The notes: generated by a model not told the origin, from the letters alone. A DNA stretch of 64,000 bases from Trichococcus palustris (GCF_900114465.1 NZ_FOTD01000012.1:1-64000), one strand, 5' to 3'. Shown: positions 53,449 through 62,659, counted from the first letter of the stretch. Made by a program: numbers and translations.

Positions 53449-53465
53449 TATAGCCAATACCTATA
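53449..53465. promoter_or_regulatory. MET-box-like operator upstream of metF2-metH
   Basis: TATAG-N7-CTATA. The box centre is 54 bp upstream of the CATACT -10, identical to the metE copy. AGTGTTACCCTATAT (53483-53497) is the second conserved block. Confidence 0.7.
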
Positions 53466-53486
53466 ACTGAATATAATATTTTAGTG

Positions 53487-53516
53487 TTACCCTATATATT
53501 TTTTCCGTGGCATACT
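53487..53516 (+). promoter_or_regulatory. Promoter of metF2-metH operon
   Basis: Extended -10 TGG-CATACT (hexamer 53511-53516) within TTTCCGTGGCATACTG, identical to the metE promoter core. No good -35, so activation is expected. The leader is about 80 nt. Confidence 0.55.
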
Positions 53517-53606
53517 GATACAAATGAAATCATTCACATAAAAGAGCTACTGGAAAGTGCCGACAAAGGATGACACAGGAAAAAGAAATCAAGGGGTGCA
53601 TTATAT

Positions 53607-54500
53607 ATGAAAATTAGGGATATGCTTGCAAAGGGGAACCCAACGGTGTCCTTCGAAATATTTCCGCCAAAGAGTACATATCCATTGGAGACCGTATTCG
53701 AGACCATGGATAGTCTGAAGGATCTGAATCCCGATTTCATTTCCGTAACCTATGGTGCAGGCGGGTCGACCAAGGGGAATACGGTTGACATAGCCTCAAG
53801 GATCAAGAAGGATTTCGGCATAGAAGCCATCGCCCATCTAACCTGCTGCACTTCATCAAAGGAAGGGATCCAGGAGACGCTTGCGTCCATAAAGGAAAGC
53901 GGCCTGGAGAACATCCTCGCCTTAAGGGGAGACATACCGGAAGCCCTTCAGAACGATAAAAACTGGAATCCCCAGTATCGCTATGCCTCCGAATTGATTG
54001 ACGAAATCAAAGCTTTCGGCGATTTCTCCATTGGGGCAGCCTGCTATCCTGAGGGACACGTGGAATCGAAGAACATGGTGGATGACCTGAAAAACCTGAA
54101 GCGCAAGGTCGATCACGGCGCCGATTTCCTGATCACCCAGCTCTTCTACGACAATGAGCTCTTCTACCAGTTCAGGGAAAAAATGGAACTCGTAGGGGTG
54201 GATAAACCTGTCATAGCAGGCATACTGCCGGTTCTGAACATCAAACAGGTGAAACACATCCAGAAGATATCCGGCTGTAATCTGCCGCCTAAATTCTTGC
54301 GGATCCTGGACAGATACGAACACGATCCCCAATCACTGCAGGAGGCCGGGATCGCCTACGCTGTCGACCAGATCATCGATCTGCTGTCTTATGGCGTGGA
54401 TGGCGTCCACATCTATACGATGAACAAACCGGATCCGACAAGACGGATCATGGAGAGCATCTGTTCCGTGCGGCAGGCTGCATGCAAAGCGGTGAAATAA
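53607..54500 (+). CDS. metF: 5,10-methylenetetrahydrofolate reductase (copy 2)
   Basis: A 297-aa MTHFR that supplies 5-methyl-THF. Motifs: VSFEIFPPKSTYP, FISVTYGAGGSTKGNT, LALRGDIPE, YPEGHVESK, GADFLITQLFYDN, GILPVLN. It differs substantially from copy 1 at 2720, so the duplication is old or one copy was acquired. It is first in the operon with the MetH-reactivation gene (1-bp gap) and metH, and is therefore tied to the B12-dependent branch. GGGGTGC precedes the start. Confidence 0.95.
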   Translation: MKIRDMLAKGNPTVSFEIFPPKSTYPLETVFETMDSLKDLNPDFISVTYGAGGSTKGNTVDIASRIKKDFGIEAIAHLTCCTSSKEGIQETLASIKESGLENILALRGDIPEALQNDKNWNPQYRYASELIDEIKAFGDFSIGAACYPEGHVESKNMVDDLKNLKRKVDHGADFLITQLFYDNELFYQFREKMELVGVDKPVIAGILPVLNIKQVKHIQKISGCNLPPKFLRILDRYEHDPQSLQEAGIAYAVDQIIDLLSYGVDGVHIYTMNKPDPTRRIMESICSVRQAACKAVK

Positions 54501-54501
54501 G

Positions 54502-55167
54502 ATGATGACGGACCTCAAGCAAGTTGCAAAGTACTTGGGCTACGGCAGCCACGTACCCGAAGAAAAAACCATGGCTGACATGGTTTCCATCGCGAATGCA
54601 TTGGAAAAATCAGTGAGGGCCGGTTGGACGTACGGTAACTATATCCTTGAACAGGATGAAACGGGCCCGGTGATACTGGCGGACACCGCAGTGGAACTCC
54701 ACGGGAAGAGCATAAAAAGGACGCTCAAGAACTGCAAAGAAGTCTATATCATGGCCTGTACCTTGGGAGCCAAGGGAGACAGGCTGATCGAGCTTGAAAA
54801 GATGATGTCCACCACCCAGGGGATGATAGCAGATGCCTGTGCTTCGGTGCTCGTCGAAGCCTATGCGGACCTCTGCCAAAAGGAAATCGAGGCGAAACTG
54901 CCCGAAGGCAGCACGCTTACCTTCCGATATGCACCCGGATATGGGGACCTTCCCCTGGCTACGAATAAAGAGATACTGGAGCTGCTGAAGGCCGAAAAGA
55001 GGATAGGGATTCATCTTACGGATTCTATGCTCATGACGCCGAGAAAATCCATTGTTGCCATACTGGGAGTGCTGGAGAACAAGGAATACAAGGGCAAGAA
55101 TCATAGATGCGGAAACCAAAGCTGTGACGAGTGCGAATTGAGCGACGGTTGCCCTGCGAGGAACTAA
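54502..55167 (+). CDS. Stand-alone methionine synthase activation-domain protein
   Basis: A 221-aa protein corresponding to the C-terminal reactivation domain of large MetH enzymes. It has LEKSVRAGWTYGNYIL, KEVYIMACTLGAKGDRLIELEKMMSTTQGMIADACASVLVEAYAD, FRYAPGYGDLPLATNKEIL, and a C-terminal Cys cluster CGNQSCDECELSDGC. It should restore inactive cob(II)alamin MetH by reductive methylation. The downstream metH lacks this domain, so the two proteins together equal one full MetH. The terminal Cys set could bind metal or an Fe-S cluster (inference). Confidence 0.9.
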   Translation: MMTDLKQVAKYLGYGSHVPEEKTMADMVSIANALEKSVRAGWTYGNYILEQDETGPVILADTAVELHGKSIKRTLKNCKEVYIMACTLGAKGDRLIELEKMMSTTQGMIADACASVLVEAYADLCQKEIEAKLPEGSTLTFRYAPGYGDLPLATNKEILELLKAEKRIGIHLTDSMLMTPRKSIVAILGVLENKEYKGKNHRCGNQSCDECELSDGCPARN

Positions 55168-55185
55168 GGAAGGTTAGGGATAAAC

Positions 55186-57567
55186 ATGGATCTATTGAAA
55201 AATATTGGAGAGGGCCTAATCCTCTTCGATGGAGCGATGGGGACGATGCTCCAGAACTACGGCATGAAGCCAGGCCAGAATCCGGAAGCGTTGAACCTGG
55301 AGGACCCGGAGCTCATCGCGCGGATACACAAGGAATATGTCGAAGCGGGAGCCCAGCTTTTGACCAGCAACACCTTCGGGGCCAATGCGTATAAGCTGTA
55401 CGAGACAGGCTACTCCGTGAAGGAAGTGGTGGAGGCGGCTGTAACGCTTGCCAAAAAAGCCGCTGCAGGGACGGAAACGTTAGTGGCTTTGGACATAGGA
55501 CCGATCGGCAAGATGATGAAACCGATCGGCCTCCTCACATTCGAGGAAGCCTACGACCTATTCCGCGAGCAGGTGGAGGCAGGTGCCGCTGCGGGCGCGG
55601 ACGTCATCCTCATCGAGACGATGTCGGATCTGTCGGAGATGCGGGCTGCGGTCCTTGCGGCAAAGGAACATTCCGGGCTGCCGGTGTTTGCGACAATGAC
55701 CTTTTCCGAGGACGGCAATACATTGACCGGGACAGAACCCGAAATCATGGCCATTTCCCTGGATGCCCTGGGAGTCGACGTGCTCGGAGTCAACTGCTCG
55801 CTGGGGCCAAAGGAACTAGTGCCGATTATTGAGCGGATCTTGAAAGCAACCAACACACCCGTGATGGTGCAGGCAAATGCCGGCATTCCCGTGACGGAAG
55901 GCGGCATTGCGCGCTATTCCGTCACCTCGGAGGATTTTCTTGAAAGCGCGAAGGATTTTGCGGCGATGGGCGTTTCCGTCATCGGCGGATGCTGCGGCAC
56001 CACGCCGGCATACATCAAGGATCTGAAGGGTGCTGCAACATACTTCCGGAAGCGGGAACAACAGGAATTGGGCAGCTATGTCTGCTCCGCACAAAAGAAG
56101 GTCCGCCTTGATGGAAAGGTAACCCTGATCGGGGAACGGATCAATCCTTCCGGGAACAAGAAGCTGAAGGAACAGTTCATGGCAGGGAATCCAATGGCTG
56201 CCGTACGGGTTGCCTTCGAACAGGTACAGAATGGAGCGGAAGTCCTAGATGTGAACACATCCCTTCCAGGAGTGGATGAACCCGGCTATATGAAGGAAAT
56301 TATCGACGGCATGAGCGGCCTTGTGGAAGCGCCACTGCAGTTCGACTCGACAAATCCGGATGTTTTGGAGATGGCCCTTCGCCGCTATAGCGGTGTTGCC
56401 ATCGTGAACTCGGTCAACGGTGAAGAAGAATCCATGACTGCCATCTATCCTATCGTCAAGAAATACGGCGCCTTTGTGGTGGCGTTATGCTTGGATGAAC
56501 AAGGAATACCTGACGATGCGGCCGGCAGGGCAAAAGTTGCCGGAAAGCTGATCGGACGAGCGAAGGATTACGGCATAGATGAAGGCAGACTTCTGATAGA
56601 CTGTTTGGTCCTCACCGCATCAGCCCAGCAGAAAGCCGTCATGGAGACGCTGAAAGCCATGAGATGGGTCAAAGAACATTCTAGGTCCTTGACCACCTTA
56701 GGGCTGAGCAACGTGTCCTTCGGGCTGCCGTTCAGGGCGCTGATCAACCGCACCTATTTCGCCATGGCCCTTACATCGGGCCTGGATACCGTCATCATCA
56801 ATCCCGGAGCGGCCGGCATAGTGGACACACTGAAGGCCTTCAATGTTTTGGCGGGACATGACGAAGGAGCAATGGAATACATAGCATACAACAGCGATGC
56901 GGCACCAAAGGCGGATGGACCGAAGAAGGCAGTCGGTCCGCGCACATTCAAGGACATCTTGCTTGAAGGGGATAAGAATGGCATCGCGGAGGCGACAAAG
57001 GAACTTCTCATCAATGAGGAGCCGCTGTCGGTCATCGATAACCACATCGTCCCCGCTCTGGATGAAGTGGGAAAACTCTACGAGAAGAAGGACATATTCC
57101 TGCCGCAGCTCATCCGGAGTGCGGAGACTGCGGGTGTGGCTTTTGAGATCCTGAGAGGGAAACTCACCGAAGGGCATAAGAAGCTGGAACCGAAAGGAAC
57201 CATCGTCATGGCGACCGTCAAGGGAGACATCCACGACATAGGGAAGAATCTGGCCAAGGTCCTCCTTGAGAGCTACGGGTATGACGTGATCGATTTGGGC
57301 AAGGATGTTCCGATAGAAAAAATCGTCGAAACGGTCAAGGAAAGAAAAGTGAAACTAGTCGGCCTATCCGCCCTGATGACGACCACTGTCGTTTCCATGG
57401 AGGAAACCATCGCGGCGCTGAGGAGAGAGAATCTGCCGGTGAAGGTAATGGTCGGTGGAGCGGTGCTCACCGAAAAATATTCCAAGACCATAGGCGCGGA
57501 CTATTACAGCAAGGATGCCCGAGCGGGCGTTCTGGTGGCAGAAGAAGTATTCCGTCAGGAAAAATAA
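55186..57567 (+). CDS. metH: Cobalamin-dependent methionine synthase, split form
   Basis: A 793-aa enzyme in four parts. The homocysteine-binding barrel (about 1-295) has zinc cysteines in VNCSLGPKE and GGCCGTTPAY. The pterin-binding domain (about 310-560) has IGERINPSGNKKLKEQ and FDSTNPDVLE. The B12 cap helices are at about 585-670. The B12-binding domain (about 675-793) has GDIHDIGKNL, whose His is the lower cobalt ligand. The usual reactivation domain is absent and supplied by the preceding gene (18 bp gap). It transfers methyl from 5-methyl-THF to homocysteine via methylcobalamin. No cobalamin riboswitch was seen. Confidence 0.96.
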   Translation: MDLLKNIGEGLILFDGAMGTMLQNYGMKPGQNPEALNLEDPELIARIHKEYVEAGAQLLTSNTFGANAYKLYETGYSVKEVVEAAVTLAKKAAAGTETLVALDIGPIGKMMKPIGLLTFEEAYDLFREQVEAGAAAGADVILIETMSDLSEMRAAVLAAKEHSGLPVFATMTFSEDGNTLTGTEPEIMAISLDALGVDVLGVNCSLGPKELVPIIERILKATNTPVMVQANAGIPVTEGGIARYSVTSEDFLESAKDFAAMGVSVIGGCCGTTPAYIKDLKGAATYFRKREQQELGSYVCSAQKKVRLDGKVTLIGERINPSGNKKLKEQFMAGNPMAAVRVAFEQVQNGAEVLDVNTSLPGVDEPGYMKEIIDGMSGLVEAPLQFDSTNPDVLEMALRRYSGVAIVNSVNGEEESMTAIYPIVKKYGAFVVALCLDEQGIPDDAAGRAKVAGKLIGRAKDYGIDEGRLLIDCLVLTASAQQKAVMETLKAMRWVKEHSRSLTTLGLSNVSFGLPFRALINRTYFAMALTSGLDTVIINPGAAGIVDTLKAFNVLAGHDEGAMEYIAYNSDAAPKADGPKKAVGPRTFKDILLEGDKNGIAEATKELLINEEPLSVIDNHIVPALDEVGKLYEKKDIFLPQLIRSAETAGVAFEILRGKLTEGHKKLEPKGTIVMATVKGDIHDIGKNLAKVLLESYGYDVIDLGKDVPIEKIVETVKERKVKLVGLSALMTTTVVSMEETIAALRRENLPVKVMVGGAVLTEKYSKTIGADYYSKDARAGVLVAEEVFRQEK

Positions 57568-57583
57568 GATTATACATTTTATG

Positions 57584-57640
57584 AAGACTCACGCCTCCCC
57601 AACCCGAAACGGTCGGAAGGCGTGAGTCTTATTGTTTGTA
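57584..57640 (+). terminator. Terminator after metH
   Basis: AAGACTCACGCCT (57584-57596) pairs with AGGCGTGAGTCTT (57618-57630), followed by ATTGTTTGTATATTTT. Confidence 0.75.
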
Positions 57641-57760
57641 TATTTTACAAAGACGGGCAGAAACTGTAAAATAGAAATGGAAGCGGTTGCTGTTTTGTCG
57701 GCGATGTTAGGGAACCGCAAAAGGATGGGACCATCCGATTTTGAAAAGGGGTAGAAAAAA

Positions 57761-58237
57761 ATGGGTTATATCAAGAGCCACGTCAAAAAAAGCATCTTCA
57801 TCAATGCACCGGTTGAAAAAGTAAGTCGCTATTTAGGGACCCCCGAAAACTGGGCACAGTTCCATGACAATCTCTCCGGCATCAAACCGATCAGCGGAAA
57901 AGGCGGGCTGGGTTCGGTATTCAAGGCGGATTATGCCATGGCTGAGGAACACGGGCCGGTGGAAATTCTCATCACCCAGTCGGACCTGGCCCCCGAAGGA
58001 TTCATATTGAAGTCGGCAGTCAGTGTGGATACGATGGATCCAGCGGAAGATTCATATGTCAGACAAAGTTATATTGGAGTCGCAAAGGAGAACGGGACCG
58101 AATTTACCTTCGAGGAAGTTCAAAATGTTCCGATTGAAAGGTTCGGCGGCCGTTTCGACAAGGAATCCTATCAAGCATTGCGCGAAAAAAGCTCCGAAAA
58201 ACTGATGGAAACGATCAAAAAAAGTTGTGAAGCCTAA
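57761..58237 (+). CDS. SRPBCC (START-like) family protein
   Basis: A 158-aa protein with SRPBCC architecture. It has VKKSIFINAPVEKVSRYLGTPENWAQFHDNLSG at the N-terminus and a C-terminal amphipathic helix (RFDKESYQALREKSSEKLMETIKK), forming a hydrophobic ligand pocket. Ligand and role are unknown. GGGGTAG lies upstream of the ATG. Monocistronic between terminators. Confidence 0.85.
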   Translation: MGYIKSHVKKSIFINAPVEKVSRYLGTPENWAQFHDNLSGIKPISGKGGLGSVFKADYAMAEEHGPVEILITQSDLAPEGFILKSAVSVDTMDPAEDSYVRQSYIGVAKENGTEFTFEEVQNVPIERFGGRFDKESYQALREKSSEKLMETIKKSCEA

Positions 58238-58276
58238 CCGTAAGAGAAAAGGCAACGGGAAATAACAAATATGCAC

Positions 58277-58313
58277 AAAAAAGGAAAATCCATAGTGAAT
58301 TTTCCTTTTTTCC
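58277..58313. terminator. Bidirectional terminator
   Basis: AAAAAAGGAAAAT pairs with ATTTTCCTTTTTT. It sits between the convergent SRPBCC and YwaF-like genes. Confidence 0.8.
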
Positions 58314-59059
58314 TATTTTTTGTTCCCACGTCTTCTGAGAGCCAGTTCCCAAGGAGCGTAAAGGACGAACCAAGTGAAAAAGAAAACGAGGATGACTGGA
58401 ATCAAATAGCCAGGGGAGCCGAACCACTTCTCGAAAAGAATCAATATTGTTCCTTTTTCGGCATAATTCAGAAACAGATAATTGCTTCCCAATAGTGGAT
58501 TAATGAAGTACACAAATCCCGCGAAAACTAGGAAGAGGGCGATGCATTGCGGCAGTCGCCGGACATTCGGACGAAACCCGTCACCGAATACAAAAAGCAA
58601 CGGAATCAGAATCAACAACGTGTGCGTCATTGCGAATTCGAAGAATCGGAAACTGAGCAGCGGATAGGGTCCCAAGTTGGGATAGGTCATTGCGGCGATT
58701 GCCCCGGGCAAACTCAGGCTGTAAGAAAATTCCTTCAGCACGAGCTTATTTGATGCAACGGCTGCAGTTTCCAAGATGACCGAAAAGCCGCAAAGATGCA
58801 ACGGCAGCAACCTCAAAATATAGGCCGGGTATCCCATGCCGGTGACCCAAAGCCACCGGGAGAAGTAGACCGCAAGCATCAAAACCGTTGCCGTCCATTT
58901 TATCTTTCGCTTTCCGGCATCCGTTTGTCTGCGGTAGATGTAGATGACGAGCAAGATGGTTGCGGTTGAGACGGCAAGTAAACTCAAGTGAGTCAGGCTA
59001 AAGGTTTTTACGCCCATTCCGGACGGTAAATCCGATTTGAAGAGCCAAAAGTAAGCCAT
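58313..59059 (-). CDS. YwaF/TIGR02206 family integral membrane protein
   Basis: A 248-aa protein with about seven membrane helices. Motifs are LRLLPLHLCGFSVIL, YFINPLLGSNYLFLNYAEKGT and FFTWFVLYAPWELALRR, typical of the TIGR02206/YwaF (TMEM164-like) family. Function is unknown. The His in PLHLCG and Asn in NPLLGSNY are conserved family positions. No close operon partner. The stop codon lies at the edge of a bidirectional terminator. Confidence 0.88.
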   Translation of the reverse strand: MAYFWLFKSDLPSGMGVKTFSLTHLSLLAVSTATILLVIYIYRRQTDAGKRKIKWTATVLMLAVYFSRWLWVTGMGYPAYILRLLPLHLCGFSVILETAAVASNKLVLKEFSYSLSLPGAIAAMTYPNLGPYPLLSFRFFEFAMTHTLLILIPLLFVFGDGFRPNVRRLPQCIALFLVFAGFVYFINPLLGSNYLFLNYAEKGTILILFEKWFGSPGYLIPVILVFFFTWFVLYAPWELALRRRGNKK

Positions 59060-59266
59060 GGTCAGGACTCCTTTGCGGGATAGCGGAAATCAAGCGGATC
59101 AAAGAGACCTCTGCTGGGGGGATTTGTTTCTTTAGCCTCATTTTACCGCTTGCCGTCATCCGGCGCCACTTTCACACATTGCAGCCTCTTTTCAGCGCAG
59201 TACCGTTCTGTATGGGGTCAGAATGAACAGCCATCAAATATCAAGACTTAGTCTGGAGGAAAAAAC

Positions 59267-60048
59267 ATGGATGCCATCGACAAGAGGAAATCAGTACGAA
59301 CTTACGCCAAACAGCCCCTTTCAGCCGAACAGCTGGAAGGGATCCGAGCGCTGCTCGACCAAGAGTATCCAGGTCCAATGGGAACCCGCCGCAGCTTTGA
59401 ATGGGTCGGGCAGGGTGGGAACGGGGATGCCATCAACACCCTAGGCTTCATCACCGGGGAATTTGGCGCTATCGTCGGCTGGGCTGGCGAAGAACCGGAT
59501 GCGCTTGTCGATTACGGGTATGTGCTGGAAGGCATCGTGTTGCAGTTGGTGGACAGGGGTTTGGGGACGTGCTGGGTGGGGGGAACCTTTTCGAGGAAAG
59601 GCGTCATAAAGCCATGAAGGAAGACAGGAGCGGCGATTTGCACATACCCGCCATCGTTACAGTAGGCGAAGCGGGGGAAGGCTTCAATGTTGCGAATCTG
59701 TTGCTGTCTTCAAAGAAAAAGAAACGGAAAGACTTCAATGAATTGTTTTTTGGGGAAGATGGCCGGAAAATAGAGGACAGCGGGAAAATAAAAATCCTGG
59801 AGGGCGTCCGTTGGTCCCCATCTTCGATGAACAGCCAACCGACTAGGGTGATCTGGGAGGGCAATCAGGTCCATTTCTTTTGCAAGGAAGGCGGAATGAA
59901 CGTGCACTACATAGACGTCGGAATTGCCATGAGCCACTTTTTCCTCCGCGCCAGCCAAGCTGGGCTAAAGGGGAAATGGACCAAAATCCGTCATCATCCC
60001 AAGGCAAAGGGGCGCTATGTCGCGACATTCATGATCGAAAACGAGTGA
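59267..60048 (+). pseudogene. Nitroreductase-family protein with frameshift
   Basis: Two adjacent frames together make one TM1586-type nitroreductase of about 260 aa. The first (59267-59617) gives MDAIDKRKSVRTYAKQPLS...GTCWVGGTFSRKGVIKP and stops. The continuation in the -1 frame (from about 59608) reads AMKEDRSGDLHIPAIVTVGEAGE...WSPSSMNSQPTRVIW...VGIAMSHFFLRASQAGLKG. One base (an A within ATAAAG at about 59607-59612) appears missing. Without a true slippery heptamer, disruption or a sequence error is likelier than programmed shifting. FMN-dependent reductase activity would be lost. Confidence 0.8.
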
Positions 60049-60100
60049 ACCAGGGCAACGGCGCAAAAAAAGAGCATAACAAGAAATAGGTCTGGAACAG

Positions 60101-60130
60101 TTGGGTACGGAAAAAGATGCGTGCTATAAT
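60101..60130 (+). promoter_or_regulatory. Promoter of the SHOCT/radical-SAM operon
   Basis: TTGGGT (60101-60106), an 18-bp spacer, and TGC-TATAAT (hexamer 60125-60130). Confidence 0.65.
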
Positions 60131-60194
60131 GGAGTTAACAAATGCTAGCGTTTCCAAATGTGCGCTGGCGCTTGCATAGAGGAGGGGGATCGGG

Positions 60195-60455
60195 ATGCAT
60201 CCATTTTATGATTCCGTCAGTCAATTGCTGCGGGAAGAGAATACATGGTGGCTGGGATTGGCATCCATGTTTATGTACCTTCTTTTCTGGGCAATCGTCA
60301 TCATCATTGTGCTGAGGATCTTCAAGAAGTATTATGCAAGGACGGAACATCAGCGGGCAAAAGAGGACACCGCCATGTCGATCCTCCGGGAAAGATATGC
60401 TAGGGGCGAAATCGATGCCGAGGAATTCAAGCAAAAGAAAGCCGATCTCGAGTAG
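60195..60455 (+). CDS. Small SHOCT-domain membrane protein
   Basis: An 86-aa protein with one membrane helix (about 18-42, WWLGLASMFMYLLFWAIVIIIVL). A short charged cytoplasmic tail ends with a SHOCT motif (AMSILRERYARGEIDAEEFKQKKADLE). SHOCT tails are thought to mediate oligomerisation. AGGAGGGGG precedes the start. First gene of a probable three-gene operon with two radical-SAM genes, 36 bp upstream of the first. It could localise them at the membrane (inference). Confidence 0.82.
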   Translation: MHPFYDSVSQLLREENTWWLGLASMFMYLLFWAIVIIIVLRIFKKYYARTEHQRAKEDTAMSILRERYARGEIDAEEFKQKKADLE

Positions 60456-60491
60456 TCAACCGGCAACAGGAGCCAACATCAGAGGTGCGTT

Positions 60492-61394
60492 ATGAAATTG
60501 CGTTCATTGGTACCATTATCTTATTTTGGGATAACGACCATCCTATTCAACAGAAAAGATCCGCTTGTCGGCTCCATCATCCTCACCGATAAGTGCAATT
60601 TGGCTTGCAAGCATTGTGCGGTCAGCAATATCACCTCCATCCTCTATCCGCATCCGCAGATAAAAGCAGAGATGCAGAAAATGTACGCGGAGGGGGTAAG
60701 GATCCTCTTTTTTTATGGCGGGGAGCCGTTCCTGTGGCGAGATCATGGGCTCACGTTACGGGACTTGGTGATAGAGGCAAAACAACTAGGCTTTTTGCTG
60801 GTGAACGTCGTCACCAACGGAACCATCCGGGTCGATTTGCCGGAAGCGGACTTGGTGATGGTCAGCTTGGACGGCGGAAGGGAAAAGCATAACGAAATCC
60901 GTGGCGATACCTACGATACCATCATCGGAAACATCCAGAGCGCCTCTGCAAAGAATGTCTGCCTATACATGGCAATCAACCAGATCAACAAAGGCGAGAT
61001 GGAAGAGGTCTGTGAGGTCGCTAAACAGCCGGGAAATGTCAAAGCCGTTTCCTTCAACTTCCACACGCCCTATCCCGGAACAGAACGGTTGAAGCTGAGC
61101 AGGGAGGAGAAGCAGGACTGCGCCGATCGGATTGCGCGTCTGATCGATGAGGGGTATCCGATCTTGAACTTGAAAAGCGCCCTGCCTTATATCGTGAACA
61201 ACACCTTCCCGACCCCCTGTAACCAATGCGTGGTCATGGAAAATGGACAGCAATGGGTGTGCGGCCGCTGCATCGACATCGAAGGGCTTTGCGAAGAATG
61301 CGGCTTCTTTTTCGCCGCCGAATTTGCGCTCCTCTTCAGCGGGAATGCGAGGGTGATGCTGGATATGTTCAAGACCTACATGAAATATATTTAG
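60492..61394 (+). CDS. Radical SAM protein with C-terminal cysteine cluster
   Basis: A 300-aa radical-SAM enzyme. The [4Fe-4S]-SAM motif is C35xxxC39xxC42 in TDKCNLACKHCAV, followed by FFYGGEPFLW, VVTNGT and MVSLDGG-, the standard barrel strands. The C-terminus carries additional cysteines (PCNQC, WVCGRC, LCEECGFF) suggesting auxiliary clusters in a short SPASM-like region. Closest in style to MoaA/HpnH-like proteins, but no product can be assigned. It is co-transcribed with the next radical-SAM gene (11-bp gap). No precursor-peptide gene was found nearby. Confidence 0.85.
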   Translation: MKLRSLVPLSYFGITTILFNRKDPLVGSIILTDKCNLACKHCAVSNITSILYPHPQIKAEMQKMYAEGVRILFFYGGEPFLWRDHGLTLRDLVIEAKQLGFLLVNVVTNGTIRVDLPEADLVMVSLDGGREKHNEIRGDTYDTIIGNIQSASAKNVCLYMAINQINKGEMEEVCEVAKQPGNVKAVSFNFHTPYPGTERLKLSREEKQDCADRIARLIDEGYPILNLKSALPYIVNNTFPTPCNQCVVMENGQQWVCGRCIDIEGLCEECGFFFAAEFALLFSGNARVMLDMFKTYMKYI

Positions 61395-61405
61395 GGGGTG
61401 TCAAA

Positions 61406-62659
61406 ATGCTACGGACATCATTGCTGCGGGTCTTTCTTAGCCGCTCCACTAAGCCTTTTATATTTGAAGGCAACTATTCGAACAGCCTGGACTTCGAAAC
61501 GCTGGATGATCTGGGGTTGTATGTGCACATCCCATTCTGCCGATCGTTATGCAGTTTTTGTCCCTACTGCAAGGTCGTCCACAACCGGCCGCAGGCGGAT
61601 GCCTATAAAATAGCGCTGTTGAAGGAAATCGATCTGGTCTGCAAGCAGATGACCGGGAAGAAACAGGCGACCAGCCTGTATTTCGGCGGAGGGACACCGG
61701 CGATGATGCTGGATGATCTGAAGGATATCGTCGCAAAGCTGAAGGAATACTTTGTCGTGACAGGCGGGATAGGCGTGGAGCTCCATCCGAGCGACATCAC
61801 CCAACGGAACCTGGATAAATTGAAGGCAGCCGGGGTATCGATGGTGAGCATCGGCATCCAATCCTTCAACGACGATTGCATCCGCAAACTGGGCAGGAGG
61901 AGCGACAATTTCGCCGAAAAGATCCAACTTGTAAAAGAGAACGGTTTCGCCGTCATCGATGTTGATTTGATCTTCGCCATCCCGGGACAGACGGATGAGA
62001 TATTGGCGAACGACATCCGGACGGCCTTCGCAAGTGGGGCAACGCAAGTATCGACCTATCCCTTCATCGACTTCACCTTCGCCGACAACGCATACAAGCC
62101 GATGAGCGAGGAAGTGAAGAGGCGGATGCTGGAAAACCTCACGGCGTACTGCCATGAAATCGATGTCGAGCGGACATCGGTGTGGACCTTCGCAAAAAAG
62201 GATACGGAGAAATATTCATCCGTCACGCGCGACGCTTTTTTGGGGTTCGGCGTTTCGGCGACGACACTGCTGAAGGACATCTTCAAAATCAATACCTTTT
62301 CGATAGAGGACTACATAAACCGGATCGAGGCCGATTCCTTGCCGACGTCCTTGACGCTCCCTTTCACGAAAAGGCAGCGGGCGGTCTATTACCTGTTCTG
62401 GGGCTCCTATTCCATGAAAATAAACGAAGATAAATTCGCAAAAATAATCGGCACGCCATTGGACAGGATGTTCGGCAGCGAACTTTTCATCGCATCGAAG
62501 CTGGGCTACCTCAGAAAAAACGGGCATGTCTATGAGCTAACGGATAAAGCGGCCTATCTTTACCACGACATCGAGCAGGCCTATACGACCGCCTATATCG
62601 ATAAGATGTGGAACGTATCGCGGAAACAGGCGTTTCCGGATCAGATCATTTTAAAGTGA
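61406..62659 (+). CDS. HemW/HemN-like radical SAM protein
   Basis: A 417-aa radical-SAM protein of the coproporphyrinogen-oxidase-like group. It has LYVHIPFCRSLCSFCPYC (CxxxCxxC), TSLYFGGGTPAMM, GVELHPSDIT, MVSIGIQSFNDD and DLIFAIPGQTDEIL, then a C-terminal HemN-like region. The motif lacks the YCDF form typical of HemW (here FCPYC), so haem chaperone activity is doubtful. ATG 61406 follows AGGGGGTG. An in-frame extension to 61226 would overlap the upstream gene. Forms an operon pair with the preceding enzyme. Confidence 0.85.
   Translation: MLRTSLLRVFLSRSTKPFIFEGNYSNSLDFETLDDLGLYVHIPFCRSLCSFCPYCKVVHNRPQADAYKIALLKEIDLVCKQMTGKKQATSLYFGGGTPAMMLDDLKDIVAKLKEYFVVTGGIGVELHPSDITQRNLDKLKAAGVSMVSIGIQSFNDDCIRKLGRRSDNFAEKIQLVKENGFAVIDVDLIFAIPGQTDEILANDIRTAFASGATQVSTYPFIDFTFADNAYKPMSEEVKRRMLENLTAYCHEIDVERTSVWTFAKKDTEKYSSVTRDAFLGFGVSATTLLKDIFKINTFSIEDYINRIEADSLPTSLTLPFTKRQRAVYYLFWGSYSMKINEDKFAKIIGTPLDRMFGSELFIASKLGYLRKNGHVYELTDKAAYLYHDIEQAYTTAYIDKMWNVSRKQAFPDQIILK

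Noticed and set aside
59600-59625. Programmed -1 frameshift in the nitroreductase
   Set aside because: No X-XXY-YYZ slippery sequence or downstream pseudoknot is visible; ATAAAG is not a known shift site.
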